Origin: Enterobacter ludwigii
GTDB taxonomy: Bacteria; Pseudomonadota; Gammaproteobacteria; Enterobacterales; Enterobacteriaceae
Assembly (NCBI GenBank): GCA_900068845.1
Contig: CEFQ01000002.1
Span: forward strand, 132,018-187,052
Direction: 5' to 3'
Length of the DNA: 55,035 bases
Numbering within the stretch: the first letter of the stretch is position 1; every line of letters starts with the position of its first letter. The position numbers and the translations under genes were made by a program. Shown here piece after piece: positions 1 to 8,923 of the stretch. The notes beneath the pieces are model-generated. The model had not been told where the DNA came from and did no database searches. It saw only the letters and a program-made list of their open reading frames with translations.

Positions 1-1844
1 CCCAGCCACTCCTGCGGCTCGCGCCACTCGGGATGACCGGCGAAATCCTCCAGCTGATAATCGGCGATGGTTTGGCAAAACAGCTCAATTTTGCCGCTGG
101 CGGTTTGAATCGGATGCGCCTGCGGATTGGCGCGGAAATCATCCATAAACACAAACGGCTTGCCGCCTTCGGGAATCTCGACAAACCCGCGATCCCAGAA
201 TTCAGCGAACTCCGGGAAATGAATATCTCTGCGCGCATGGGCTGTCGCGCATTGCTGATACAGATGCTCAATCCACTGCATCTCGTTGCGTCCTTCAGTG
301 AACACATCACGATAGCCAAGACGATCGGCGATATCGGCAAAGATATCGAAATCGTTGCGCGCCTGATGCTGCGGCTTAATCGCCTGATGCATCGCCAGTA
401 CGAAGCGATCGCGCGATGAGCCGCCAAGATCGTTGCGCTCGAGCGTGGTGGTGGCGGGCAACACGATATCCGCCATCTGCGCCGCGGGCGTCCAGACGAT
501 ATCCTGCACAATCACCGTATCCGGGCGCTGCCAGCCTTCCACCAGGCGATTGAGCTGCTGATGATGATGGAACGGATTGCCGCCCGCCCAGTGTACTAAG
601 TGGATATCAGGATAGTGCTGGGTTTCGCCCTGGAAGTGATACGGCTGGCCGGGATTGAGCAGCATGTCGCTGATACGCGCCACCGGAATTGACAGATTGT
701 CCGGATTCGGGCCGGTGCTCATCATCGGTGCCGGACCATCCTGACGCGGATTGCCGACGCTGTTCATTGAACCGTGACCAAACGAGAAACCGCCGCCCGG
801 CAAGCCCGGCTGCCCGAGCATCGACGACAGCGCAATCATCATCCAGTACGGCTGTTCGCCGCGATGGGCGCGCTGTACTGAATAGGAGCAGGTAATAAAA
901 CTGCGTTTGCCAATCAGCTGTTGCGCCAGCAAGGCAATACGCGCCGCCGGAATGCCGGTAATGCTGCTTGCCCACTCAGGCGTTTTGACGATGCCATCGC
1001 TTTCACCCAGCAAATAGCTGCGCAGCTGCGGCCAGCCAGTGCAGTGGCTGGCGAGGAAGCTTTCATCAATGCCGTTGCGACGGGTGATTTCATAGCCCAG
1101 CGCCAGCATCAGCGCCACGTCGGTGTTCGGGCGAATCGGAATCCACTCGGCATTCACGAACGCCGGACAATCATCGCGCATCGGGCTAATGTTGATGATC
1201 GGCGTGCCTTTGGCGCTGAGCTGCTCCAGCGCCGGTTTAAGGCTATGCTGCCCAGCTCCGCCGGACGCCACCTGCGCGTTTTTTAGCGCCAGGCCGCCGA
1301 AGGCGATAAAGATATCGGCGTGCTGTACCACTTCCGGCCAATCGGTCACGCGACCGGTCAGCGGCATGTAGGTGCCGATCACGTACGGCAGGAAGAACTG
1401 CGCCGCACCCCAGCTGTAGTTACCTTGCTGATCCACCCCGCCGCCGCCCTGAAAATAGAAGCGACGAATCAGCGTGCGCGCATGGTTGACGCGCCCCGCC
1501 GATGACCAGCCGTAAGAGCCGTTAAAAATGCCGGAAGCGCCGTAGCGATCGCGCACGCGGCGATTCTCTTCTGCGACTAAATCCAGCGCGGTATCCCAAT
1601 CCACCGCCACAAAATCTTCGCGGCCACGTAGCGTGCGGTCGCTGTTCTCGCGCGACTTCAACCACGAACGGCGCACCATCGGCTGACGGATGCGTTTATC
1701 CGAATAGACCAGTTCAGGAATAGTGTTGAGCATCGGCGACGGATCGGCATCGGCGAAGAACGGTTCACAGCCAATCAGGCGATCGTTTTCGGTGACGGCG
1801 GTAAAAGCGCCCCAGTGCGCCAGATGTGGCACGCGAGTTTTCAT
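1..1844 (-). CDS. Molybdopterin-dependent S/N-oxide reductase, BisC/TorA/DorA family (3' end cut by window)
   Basis: Reading the minus strand from the ATG at 1844 gives an uninterrupted frame of about 614 codons that leaves the window at base 1. It begins MKTRVPHLAHWGAF and carries NGSYGWSSAG near residue 120, matching the region with the serine molybdenum ligand of DMSO/TMAO reductases, and later a molybdopterin-type VQDIVWTPAAQMADIVLPA. No twin-arginine or Sec signal and no N-terminal Fe-S cysteine motif is visible, so a cytoplasmic enzyme like biotin/methionine sulfoxide reductase BisC is more likely than a periplasmic TorA. The substrate cannot be fixed from sequence. The C-terminal part lies outside the window. 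It is transcribed away from galR; the 196 bp between them holds the two promoters. Confidence 0.85.
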   Translation of the reverse strand, partial: MKTRVPHLAHWGAFTAVTENDRLIGCEPFFADADPSPMLNTIPELVYSDKRIRQPMVRRSWLKSRENSDRTLRGREDFVAVDWDTALDLVAEENRRVRDRYGASGIFNGSYGWSSAGRVNHARTLIRRFYFQGGGGVDQQGNYSWGAAQFFLPYVIGTYMPLTGRVTDWPEVVQHADIFIAFGGLALKNAQVASGGAGQHSLKPALEQLSAKGTPIINISPMRDDCPAFVNAEWIPIRPNTDVALMLALGYEITRRNGIDESFLASHCTGWPQLRSYLLGESDGIVKTPEWASSITGIPAARIALLAQQLIGKRSFITCSYSVQRAHRGEQPYWMMIALSSMLGQPGLPGGGFSFGHGSMNSVGNPRQDGPAPMMSTGPNPDNLSIPVARISDMLLNPGQPYHFQGETQHYPDIHLVHWAGGNPFHHHQQLNRLVEGWQRPDTVIVQDIVWTPAAQMADIVLPATTTLERNDLGGSSRDRFVLAMHQAIKPQHQARNDFDIFADIADRLGYRDVFTEGRNEMQWIEHLYQQCATAHARRDIHFPEFAEFWDRGFVEIPEGGKPFVFMDDFRANPQAHPIQTASGKIELFCQTIADYQLEDFAGHPEWREPQEWL

Positions 1845-2008
1845 GGTATTGGGTCCGGCAGGCAGGTGTGAGTATGTTTGGCAGCATAACATGGGCCTGT
1901 GACTGAGCTGAAGCGCGGCTGTGAGCGCCTGATTTTCCGTGCTTTTGCGACAGCGCTGGCATTCTGGCGGGTTGCTACAGGGTGGGTTTTCCGTAACACT
2001 GGTGGTCT

Positions 2009-2024
2009 GTGTAAACGTTTTCCC
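2009..2024 (+). promoter_or_regulatory. GalR/GalS operator upstream of galR
   Basis: The 16-mer GTGTAAACGTTTTCCC fits the GalR operator pattern GTGnAAnCGnTTnCAC with one mismatch in the right half. It ends 16 bp before the galR start codon, a position that suits autorepression. The match is seen in the sequence; GalR binding is inferred. Confidence 0.6.
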
Positions 2025-2040
2025 GGATGTCGATAATCGC

Positions 2041-3042
2041 ATGGCTACCATTAAGGATGTTGCCCGTATGGCTGGGGTCTCGGTCGCGACCGTTTCCCGC
2101 GTCATCAATAATTCGCCCAAAGCCAGCGAGAGTTCGCGCCTCGCCGTCACTCAGGCAATGGAGCAGTTGCAGTATCACCCGAACGCCAATGCGCGCGCCC
2201 TGGCGCAGCAATCCACCGAAACTCTCGGTTTAGTGGTGGGCGATGTTTCCGACCCGTTTTTTGGCGCGATGGTCAAAGCGGTGGATGAAGTTGCGGGCCA
2301 GACCGGCAACTTTTTGCTGATTGGTAACGGTTACCACAATGAGCAAAAAGAGCGTCAGGCGATTGAGCAACTGATGCGCCATCGCTGTGCCGCCTTAGTG
2401 GTACACGCCAAGAAAATTCCCGACGACGATTTAGAGATGTTGATGAAGCAGGTGCCGGGTATGGTGCTGCTGAATCGCCTGCTCAAAGGCTTTGAAAATC
2501 GCTGTATCGCGCTGGATGACCGCTACGGCGCGTGGCTGGCCACGCGTCATCTGATTCAGCAAGGCCACACGCAAATCGCTTTTATCTGCTCCACGCACAC
2601 CATTTCCGATGCCGAAGATCGGCTGCAGGGTTATTACGATGCGCTGAAAGAGCACGGTTTGCCGTGTAACGATCGTTTAGTGGCATGGGGCGAACCGGAT
2701 GAAGTGGGCGGCGAGCAGGCGATGACCGAATTGATGGGCCGCGGCAAACAGTTCACGGCGGTGGCCTGTTACAACGATTCGATGGCCGCCGGTGCGCTGG
2801 CGGTGCTGAGCGACAACGGGATTCGCGTGCCGGAAGAGATGTCGCTGATTGGCTTCGATGATGTGCTGGTGTCGCGCTATGTGCGTCCACGATTGACGAC
2901 GGTGCGCTATCCGATTGTCACCATGGCACAACAGGCGGCGCAACTGGCGCTAGCGTTAGCTAATGGCGGCGAGATGCCGGAAGTGACCAATATGTTTAGC
3001 CCGACGCTGGTACGACGCCATTCGGTGAGCGGGCCGGGTTAA
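2041..3042 (+). CDS. galR: DNA-binding transcriptional repressor GalR (galactose regulon)
   Basis: LacI-family repressor of 333 residues. The N-terminus MATIKDVARMAGVSVATVSR is the helix-turn-helix and hinge; the rest is a periplasmic-binding-protein-like sugar domain. Stretches such as VVGDVSDPFFGAMVKAV, NGYHNEQKERQAIEQL and GFDDVLVSRYVRPRLTTV are close to E. coli GalR. The start was set at 2041 because the protein family begins there, although the frame is open further upstream. It is monocistronic and followed by a palindromic repeat. Its place next to lysA is conserved in enterobacteria. It would repress galactose transport and metabolism genes, released by galactose, and probably its own gene through the operator just upstream. 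Confidence 0.95.
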   Translation: MATIKDVARMAGVSVATVSRVINNSPKASESSRLAVTQAMEQLQYHPNANARALAQQSTETLGLVVGDVSDPFFGAMVKAVDEVAGQTGNFLLIGNGYHNEQKERQAIEQLMRHRCAALVVHAKKIPDDDLEMLMKQVPGMVLLNRLLKGFENRCIALDDRYGAWLATRHLIQQGHTQIAFICSTHTISDAEDRLQGYYDALKEHGLPCNDRLVAWGEPDEVGGEQAMTELMGRGKQFTAVACYNDSMAAGALAVLSDNGIRVPEEMSLIGFDDVLVSRYVRPRLTTVRYPIVTMAQQAAQLALALANGGEMPEVTNMFSPTLVRRHSVSGPG

Positions 3043-3066
3043 GCAAGATTGCGCGCCGCACAATTT

Positions 3067-3106
3067 GTAGCGGCGCAATTTATTGCGCGATAAATCGCGC
3101 CGCTAC
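3067..3106. repeat. REP-like palindrome, GTAGCGGCGC family, copy 1
   Basis: A 40-bp imperfect palindrome bounded by GTAGCGGCGC and GCGCCGCTAC lies between the convergent ends of galR and the acetyltransferase gene. The same arms recur at 19554-19612, 28747-28785 and 54429-54490. As RNA it would form one long hairpin, and it may act as a transcription barrier between the converging genes. Confidence 0.75.
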
Positions 3107-3125
3107 GATTCAGTACGTTGTGCAA

Positions 3126-3575
3126 CTACAAATCCCGCGCATACACTTTCACCTGCACATCCGGGAACTCCAGCGCGTCGCACTGATACTGCCAGCCAAA
3201 ACGTTCGTAATAACCACCAAAGGTTGCCCACAACCACAGCTTGTTATGTCCACGCTGACGCGCGAAATCAATCACATGCTGCTGCAGCGCTTCACTCAAT
3301 CCTTTGCCGCGCGCGGATTCCTCAACGAATAACGCGGCTACCCACGGATAAAGATCCTGACGACTGATCAAATCGCAGCGCCAAAATCCTACCGTGCCGA
3401 GCGGTATATCGCCGTCAAGCGCCACGAAGGTCACCGGGAAATCGGCGCCGTTGAGGCTGCTGCGCACGATGCTGTCGTAAAACGCACGCGAGGTGCCCTC
3501 ACCAAACGCCTGCCACAGCCAATCGATGATCTGTGTGGCGTGATGCGGCACCGCGCTGAGCGCAACGATCTTCAT
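3126..3575 (-). CDS. GNAT family N-acetyltransferase
   Basis: Protein of 149 residues. The acetyl-CoA binding segment is visible around residues 82-100: VAALFVEESARGKGLSEAL contains the R/Q-x-x-G-x-G/A-like ARGKGLS turn. A C-terminal YYERFGWQYQ resembles the typical GNAT strand with Tyr and Phe. The substrate is unknown. Its ATG overlaps the lysA stop codon by one base (TGATG), so it is probably translated by coupling from lysA mRNA. In E. coli I do not recall a gene between galR and lysA, so this is an addition to the backbone. The link to lysine metabolism is positional only. Confidence 0.8.
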   Translation of the reverse strand: MKIVALSAVPHHATQIIDWLWQAFGEGTSRAFYDSIVRSSLNGADFPVTFVALDGDIPLGTVGFWRCDLISRQDLYPWVAALFVEESARGKGLSEALQQHVIDFARQRGHNKLWLWATFGGYYERFGWQYQCDALEFPDVQVKVYARDL

Positions 3576-4828
3576 CAGATCAGCTCCAGCGCCAGCAATT
3601 CCGCGATGGTCTGCGCACGACGAATTTCCCGCGCCGCGCCATTCTCAAACAACACTTCCGGAATCAGCGGACGGCTGTTGTAGTTCGACGACATCGACGC
3701 GCCGTACGCGCCGGTATCGTGGAACACCAGATAATCCCCGACCTGCGCCGCAGGCAGCGCGCGGGTTTCCACTTTGCCGCCTTCCAGCTGCGTAAACACA
3801 TCGCCCGATTCGCACAGCGGACCGGCTACCACGCTTTCAATCGTTGCGTCACCCAGCGCGCGACCGTCAACCGGCAGCAGCGAAATGTGGTGATAGCTGC
3901 CGTACATCGACGGACGCATCAAATCGCTGAAACCGGCATCGACCAGCACAAAGTGACGGCTGCCCATCGCTTTCACCGCGCGTACCTGTGATACCAGCAC
4001 GCCCGATTCAGCCACCAGGAAGCGGCCTGGTTCGATCTCCAGTTTCACCGCATGGCCGAGATGCGCGGCGATGCGCTCACGTGCGCCGTTCCACAAGCCG
4101 TAATAGTGCTGGGTATCAATGGCTTCTTCGCCAACACGATACGGAATCGATAAACCGCCACCGGCAGAAATCGCCTGCAGATCCTGACCAAACGTCATCA
4201 CCTGATCGACCATTGCGTCACACACCTGCTGCAGATGCGCGTAATCCACGCCGGAACCGATGTGCATATGCAAACCCACCAGACGCAGGCCGTGTTGTTG
4301 GATCGCCGCCAGCGCCAGCGGCAGATCGCTGTGCCAGATACCGTGTTTGCTGTTCTCACCACCGGTGTTGGTTTTCTGGCTATGGCCGTGACCAAAACCA
4401 GGGTTGATGCGCAGCCACGCCGCGTGGCCCGGCGACACTTCACCCAATTGATGCAGCATATCCACCGAACCGGCATTGACCGGCACCTTCAGCTCTGCAA
4501 TGCGTGCCAGCGTCGGCTGATCGAACACATCGGCGGTAAAAACAATATCTTCGCCGCCCGGCTGATAACCGGCGGCGATGGCACGCTCAATTTCACCCAG
4601 CGACACCGAATCCACTTTGACACCCGCCGCCCGCATCAGACGCAGAATATGAATATTGGAGCAGGCTTTCTGCGCAAAACGCACCACATCAAATGCGCTC
4701 AGTTGCGCAATGCGCTGCTGAATAATCCCCGCATCGTACGCCCAAAATGGGCCGGCATAACGCTGCGCCAGCGGCAGTAAATTGGCGGCGGTTAACGCCG
4801 TTTCGGTGTTGTTCAGTGGACGTGGCAT
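3575..4828 (-). CDS. lysA: Diaminopimelate decarboxylase LysA
   Basis: Protein of 417 residues (E. coli about 420) that decarboxylates meso-diaminopimelate to L-lysine, the last step of lysine synthesis, in the cytosol. It is a fold-type III PLP enzyme: K54 in RFAQKACSN is the likely Schiff-base lysine, HMHIGSG and EIEPGRFLV contribute to phosphate binding, and GPLCESGD supplies the catalytic cysteine region. AGGAG lies just before the ATG. It is divergent from lysR with about 110 bp between them, the classic arrangement in which LysR activates lysA when diaminopimelate is high and lysine low. Confidence 0.97.
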   Translation of the reverse strand: MPRPLNNTETALTAANLLPLAQRYAGPFWAYDAGIIQQRIAQLSAFDVVRFAQKACSNIHILRLMRAAGVKVDSVSLGEIERAIAAGYQPGGEDIVFTADVFDQPTLARIAELKVPVNAGSVDMLHQLGEVSPGHAAWLRINPGFGHGHSQKTNTGGENSKHGIWHSDLPLALAAIQQHGLRLVGLHMHIGSGVDYAHLQQVCDAMVDQVMTFGQDLQAISAGGGLSIPYRVGEEAIDTQHYYGLWNGARERIAAHLGHAVKLEIEPGRFLVAESGVLVSQVRAVKAMGSRHFVLVDAGFSDLMRPSMYGSYHHISLLPVDGRALGDATIESVVAGPLCESGDVFTQLEGGKVETRALPAAQVGDYLVFHDTGAYGASMSSNYNSRPLIPEVLFENGAAREIRRAQTIAELLALELI

Positions 4829-4938
4829 CTTAATTCTCCTGTGGCTTTGGTGTTATTTAGCCACAGCGCAGCAATTCATAAAAATATCTGTTTTAGCGAC
4901 ATCTATACAAATATGATATGGCTTCAGCGGAGGACGTG

Positions 4939-5859
4939 ATGGCAAAAATTAACTGGCGACATATCGAAATTTTTCACGCGGTGATGACCAGCGGCAACCT
5001 GACGCAGGCGGCAACGCTGTTGCATACCTCGCAGCCGACGGTGAGCCGCGAGCTGGCGCGGCTGGAGCAGCAGCTCGGCCTGCAGCTGTTTGAACGGGTG
5101 CGCGGCCGCTTACAGCCAACGGTACAAGGCTTGCGGCTGTACGAAGAGGTGCAGCGATCGTGGTACGGACTTGATCGCATCATGGATGCCGCCGAAGGAC
5201 TGCGCCAGTTTCGTCAGGGGGAATTATCGATCGCCTGCCTGCCGGTGTTTTCCCAGTCGCTGCTGCCGCCGCTGCTGCAACCTTTTCTCCAGCGCTATCC
5301 GCAAGTTAGCCTGAACATCATTCCGCAGGAGTCGCCGCTGCTGGAGGAGTGGCTGTCGGCGCAGCGCTACGATCTCGGCCTGACGGAAACGCAGCACGCG
5401 CCCGCTGGCACTGAGCGCCTGCCGCTGCTGACCTGCGATGAAGTGTGCGTGCTGCCGCCGCAGCATCCGCTGTGCCAGCGCGCGGTGCTGACGCCGCAGG
5501 ATTTCCACGGTGAAAACTATGTCAGCCTGTCGCGCAGCGACAGCTATCGCCAGCTACTGGATGCGCTGTTTCATGAACAGAATGTGGATCGGCGATTGGT
5601 GCTGGAGACGCACAGCGCAGCATCGGTTTGCGCGATGGTGCGCGCGGGCGTGGGGATTTCGATTGTGAATCCGCTGACGGCACTTGATTACGCCGCCAGC
5701 GGTGTGGTGATGCGTCGTTTCAGTATTGCCGTGCCGTTTACCGTGAGCCTGGTGCGGCCGCAGCATCGACCGGCGTCAGCGCTGGTCGATCACTTCTGTG
5801 ACCACCTGCAACAGCAGGTGGCGGCGTTTCCACAACGTATTGCCGAACAGCTGGCTTAA
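4939..5859 (+). CDS. lysR: Transcriptional activator LysR of lysA
   Basis: LysR-type regulator of 306 residues. The N-terminal winged helix-turn-helix (about residues 5-65) reads IEIFHAVMTSGNLTQAATLL followed by SQPTVSRELARLEQQLG; the remainder is the effector domain. The start at 4939 is preferred over the in-frame codon at 4918 because GGAGGA at 4929-4934 sits just before it. Divergent position beside lysA identifies it. Its last codons overlap the convergent MFS gene by 4 bp. Confidence 0.93.
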   Translation: MAKINWRHIEIFHAVMTSGNLTQAATLLHTSQPTVSRELARLEQQLGLQLFERVRGRLQPTVQGLRLYEEVQRSWYGLDRIMDAAEGLRQFRQGELSIACLPVFSQSLLPPLLQPFLQRYPQVSLNIIPQESPLLEEWLSAQRYDLGLTETQHAPAGTERLPLLTCDEVCVLPPQHPLCQRAVLTPQDFHGENYVSLSRSDSYRQLLDALFHEQNVDRRLVLETHSAASVCAMVRAGVGISIVNPLTALDYAASGVVMRRFSIAVPFTVSLVRPQHRPASALVDHFCDHLQQQVAAFPQRIAEQLA

Positions 5860-7019
5860 GCGTTGACCGCTGCGCCCTGCCCGCCCGATTTGCGGAAGGT
5901 GATCAGGCAGATCACCAAACCGACAGCCGCCAGCGCGGCGGCAGCAACCGGCACCGACGTCAAGCCGTAGCCCTTCTCGATCACTGCGCCGCCGACCCAT
6001 GCGCCGAGCGCATTGCCGACGTTAAAGGCCGAAATATTCAGCGTGGAGACCAGATTCGGCGCATCTTTGCCGTGGCGCACCACGTTAATCTGCAAGCCTG
6101 GCACGGTGGCAAAGGTCGCCATCGCCCATAGGAACAGGGTGATTTCTGCCAGCCACAGCGCGTGGCTGGTCCAGCTGAACAGCAGCGAGAACACAGCGAT
6201 CAGTACAAAGCTGAGAATCAGGCTGAACGACACTTTCCAGTCGGCCAGCTTGCCGCCGAGGATATTGCCGACCGTTAAACCAGCGCCGATCAGGAACAGC
6301 GTCCAGCTAACACCTCGATCCGAGATGCCGGTGACCTGCAACAGCAGCGGGGCGATATAGCTGAACAGCGCAAACATCGCCGCCGCAAAAAACACCGTCA
6401 TCAGCAGCGACAGCCACAGTTTGCCATTCGCCAGCGCGCTGATTTCACTCGCCAGATGCACCGGCTTCTCTTCTTTGTTGTTCGGCAGGCTAACGATCAG
6501 TGCTATAAAGGCAAAGATGCCAATAATCGCCACGCCCCAGAAGGTGGCGCGCCAGCCAAACATCTGACCAAACCAGGTGCCGAGCGGCACGCCAAGCACG
6601 TTGGCCAGCGTCAGGCCGGTGAACATCAGCGCCACGGCCGAGGCCTGACGACTCGGTGCCACCAGACTCGCCGCCACCACCGCGCCAATGCCGAAGAAAG
6701 CGCCGTGACACAACGCCGTCACCACACGCGCCAGCATCAGCAGGTTGTAGGTGTAGGCCAGCGCACACAGTACGTTGCCAATGATGAAGATGATCATCAG
6801 CAGAATTAGCGTACGTTTACGCGGCAGTTTGGCAGTCAGCAGCGCCATGATCGGCGCGCCAATGGCCACGCCCAGCGCGTAACCGCTGATCAGCCATCCG
6901 GCTGAAGGAATCGTCACCTGCAGATCACCCGCCACATCCGGCAGCAAACCCATGATGACGAATTCCGTGGTGCCGATGGCGAACGCACTCAGCGCCAGCG
7001 CCAGTAATGCAACAGGCAT
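5856..7019 (-). CDS. MFS transporter, DHA1 (AraJ/YdhP-like) family
   Basis: Protein of 387 residues with 12 predicted hydrophobic segments, beginning MPVALLALALSAFAIGTTEF and containing GYALGVAIGAPIMALL and the CHGAFFGIGAVVAASLV segment typical of DHA1 exporters such as AraJ and YdhP. The ATG at 7019 is chosen over the TTG at 7034 because GGGAGAG precedes it by six bases. Such proteins export drugs or sugars by proton antiport; the substrate here cannot be told. It is a single gene converging on lysR. Confidence 0.88.
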   Translation of the reverse strand: MPVALLALALSAFAIGTTEFVIMGLLPDVAGDLQVTIPSAGWLISGYALGVAIGAPIMALLTAKLPRKRTLILLMIIFIIGNVLCALAYTYNLLMLARVVTALCHGAFFGIGAVVAASLVAPSRQASAVALMFTGLTLANVLGVPLGTWFGQMFGWRATFWGVAIIGIFAFIALIVSLPNNKEEKPVHLASEISALANGKLWLSLLMTVFFAAAMFALFSYIAPLLLQVTGISDRGVSWTLFLIGAGLTVGNILGGKLADWKVSFSLILSFVLIAVFSLLFSWTSHALWLAEITLFLWAMATFATVPGLQINVVRHGKDAPNLVSTLNISAFNVGNALGAWVGGAVIEKGYGLTSVPVAAAALAAVGLVICLITFRKSGGQGAAVNA

Positions 7020-7382
7020 AACACACTCTCCCAATAATTTTATTGCAGGCAGGCCGCACGGCGAACGCAGTACGGTTACAACAGACGCTTATTAAAATTT
7101 GAACTGCGTCACATTGTTATTAAAGCATAGGCTTTTCACTGCAACCACCCCGCGCGCCGCAAAGCTATTTTGCCGCCGCAGCAATAATCCCTGCGCGGGA
7201 AAATGACCCAGGCGAACCATTGAGACAGAGCGATGTTTCCGCGCTACGCTTGAAAGGCATGTGATCGCCATCACGGCGAGTTAGCTTTTGACGGAAAATC
7301 AATATGTAAAGGATGGACGTGCACTGCCGATACCTCAATGGATTGCCCGGTAAAGGGGTATCAAAAATCGAGGGGAGAGCGT
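7020..7382. other. Intergenic region between divergent MFS and protease genes
   Basis: These 363 bp hold no convincing reading frame. The stretch around 7090-7135 is AT-rich and could carry the promoter of the MFS gene; AGGGGAGAGC just before 7383 is the ribosome binding site of the lipoprotein gene. I see no repeat or RNA gene. Confidence 0.4.
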
Positions 7383-8009
7383 ATGCGATGGCTCATCGCG
7401 CTGACGGTTGGCTGCCTAAGCGGCTGCTCAGTCGGGCACTACGAATACAGCAAAGAAGCAGCAAAACGCGTTGATATGACCGTCACCGGCATTCCCACGG
7501 TGCTGGGCATCGGTGCGCTTGGCACCACCATTCCTCTCACGCCCGAGTACAGCCTAACGGCGGCACATGTGGCGAAGTATTCGCTCTATCGGGTGAAAGC
7601 CTGGCATCCCGAGTGCGATATCGCCGTGGTGTACCACAAAAACAGTGAAGCCAATCTGCCTCCGCCTTTTCGTAACAGCCATATTGGCGATGACGTGAAT
7701 TTGTATGGTTACAGCTTTATTTCAGCCATGCCGGTGGCATCGAGCGGTAAAAATTTGATCAATACCACGCTGGCGAATGACTGGAACAAGCCCAGTTGTG
7801 TGGTGGTGGCGGCCAATGCTGGCGTGGTGAAAGGCATGTCCGGTGGCGCAGTGTATAACGCTAGCGATGATACGCTGGCAGGCGTGATTGTCGGCTACAG
7901 CAGCCAGATCGATGACAATAAAAGCGGCAAGACGCTGTTTAAAAATGTGGCGCTGTATGTGCCTTATGCGCGTTTTCAGGCATGGCTGGATGGGGTGGTG
8001 AAGTCGTAG
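7383..8009 (+). CDS. Trypsin-like serine protease lipoprotein
   Basis: Protein of 208 residues. The first 14 residues form a short lipoprotein signal, and LSGC puts the acylated cysteine at C15. A chymotrypsin-like triad can be read: H62 in LTAAHVAKY, D79 in ECDIAVVYH and S153 in GMSGGAVYN. The start at 7383 has a strong upstream AGGGGAGAG; the earlier in-frame ATG at 7338 would spoil the signal sequence. There is no PDZ domain, so it is not a DegP/DegS type. It stands alone, divergent from the MFS gene, and is followed by the 69-bp repeat block. The residue after the cysteine is serine, which suggests outer-membrane sorting. Substrate unknown; it could also be a non-proteolytic relative. Confidence 0.75.
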   Translation: MRWLIALTVGCLSGCSVGHYEYSKEAAKRVDMTVTGIPTVLGIGALGTTIPLTPEYSLTAAHVAKYSLYRVKAWHPECDIAVVYHKNSEANLPPPFRNSHIGDDVNLYGYSFISAMPVASSGKNLINTTLANDWNKPSCVVVAANAGVVKGMSGGAVYNASDDTLAGVIVGYSSQIDDNKSGKTLFKNVALYVPYARFQAWLDGVVKS

Positions 8010-8037
8010 TGCTGGCTGAATGAAGATTGTGCTGGCT

Positions 8038-8227
8038 GTCCCCCTCCTCGGTCCTCCCCCGCTAGCGGGGGAGGAAGACGTTGCCATATTTGAGTGCTGA
8101 GGCTGCATGTGGTGGCGCCCCCTTCCCCCGCTAGCGGGGGAGGAAGATGCTGCCATATGTGAGAGCTAAAGCTGCATGTGGCAACGTCTCCTTCCCCCGC
8201 TGGCGGGGGAAGGCCGGGATGGGGGAC
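8038..8227. repeat. Palindromic repeat block with 69-bp period
   Basis: Three copies of a GC palindrome, CCCCCGCTAGCGGGGG at 8056-8071 and 8125-8140 and CCCCCGCTGGCGGGGG at 8194-8209, occur exactly 69 bp apart. The spacers are near-identical, sharing TGCCATAT and GCTGCATGTGG. The block opens with GTCCCCCTCC and closes with GATGGGGGAC, giving outer inverted ends. It lies between the convergent ends of the protease lipoprotein gene and the first DUF1989 gene. It resembles a BIME/REP-type element rather than coding DNA and probably acts as a transcription end point for both genes. Confidence 0.85.
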
Positions 8228-8238
8228 AGCGAGCACGA

Positions 8239-8910
8239 TCACGCGGGAACCCACGCGCCCTTCAGCTGCACCTGCGGGAAGCCGCTGGTCAAAATGCGCA
8301 GCTCGGCATCACGCGGGGTGTTGTCGCCCTGCCCCTGAATGCTGACGATATCCTGCGGACAGGCGGAAAACGCCACCAAGCAATCCATCTCGGCGCGCAA
8401 TACGATATAGTCGCCCGGTTTGGTCACCACCGGCAGCGTTTTCAGCGTGATGCCGTCCGGCTGCACCTGAATATTCATAAAGATATTAAACGAGGCCAGA
8501 TTGCCGTGCGGCAGCGTCACGCCCAGCTCGCGCATGCCTTCAAACAGGTTGTCATGGCAGTTGCGATGCGGTTCGGTGCAGCCGAGCAGCTCATAGCGGC
8601 GCGCGTCGCAGGCAGCCATAAACGTATCGTGTACGCCCGGCGACGTATCCGCTACCAGCGTCAAAATCGGATGGCGCTGGCTGGTGATAAAGCTGTCGCC
8701 CACTTTTGGATTAAGGCGCTGATTCCACACCCGCGTCGCCTCCATGCACATATATTCACTTACATCCTCGGCGTTGTAGGCCCAGCAATCCACCACCTGC
8801 GTGCCGTGCAGGTTAATTACCTGCACCGCTTCGCCCTTCTTGAGACGCACCGCTTTGCCGTAGCGCGCCGGAATAGTCACAGCTTCACGATGCTGAAATT
8901 CAGCTGACAT
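8239..8910 (-). CDS. DUF1989 protein A (urea carboxylase-associated / CgdA-CgdB type), intact metal site
   Basis: Protein of 223 residues and last gene of the operon. The DUF1989 signature is complete: H94-D95, C101-D102, H115-R116-N117-C118 and SACPQD at 182-187. Members of this family occur beside urea carboxylase and were shown in some bacteria to be subunits of carboxyguanidine deiminase; other relatives have unknown roles. No carboxylase gene is present here, so the substrate is open. It is separated by 13 bp from the permease gene upstream. It is 10 residues longer than copy C at 10874-11506, and the two differ enough to be ancient paralogues rather than a recent duplication. Confidence 0.82.
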   Translation of the reverse strand: MSAEFQHREAVTIPARYGKAVRLKKGEAVQVINLHGTQVVDCWAYNAEDVSEYMCMEATRVWNQRLNPKVGDSFITSQRHPILTLVADTSPGVHDTFMAACDARRYELLGCTEPHRNCHDNLFEGMRELGVTLPHGNLASFNIFMNIQVQPDGITLKTLPVVTKPGDYIVLRAEMDCLVAFSACPQDIVSIQGQGDNTPRDAELRILTSGFPQVQLKGAWVPA

Positions 8911-8923
8911 GTTGTTCTCCAGA

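Noticed and set aside
607..1505. Several 60-120 codon frames on both strands
   Set aside because: They are shadows of the molybdopterin oxidoreductase frame, which is continuous on the minus strand and leaves the window.
1845..2040. OmrA/OmrB-type small RNA next to galR
   Set aside because: These RNAs lie near galR in E. coli, but I see no matching sequence or terminator in this interval.
8038..8227. Possible CRISPR array from regular palindromes
   Set aside because: The period is constant, but the spacers are also near-identical and no cas gene is present; it is a tandem palindromic repeat.
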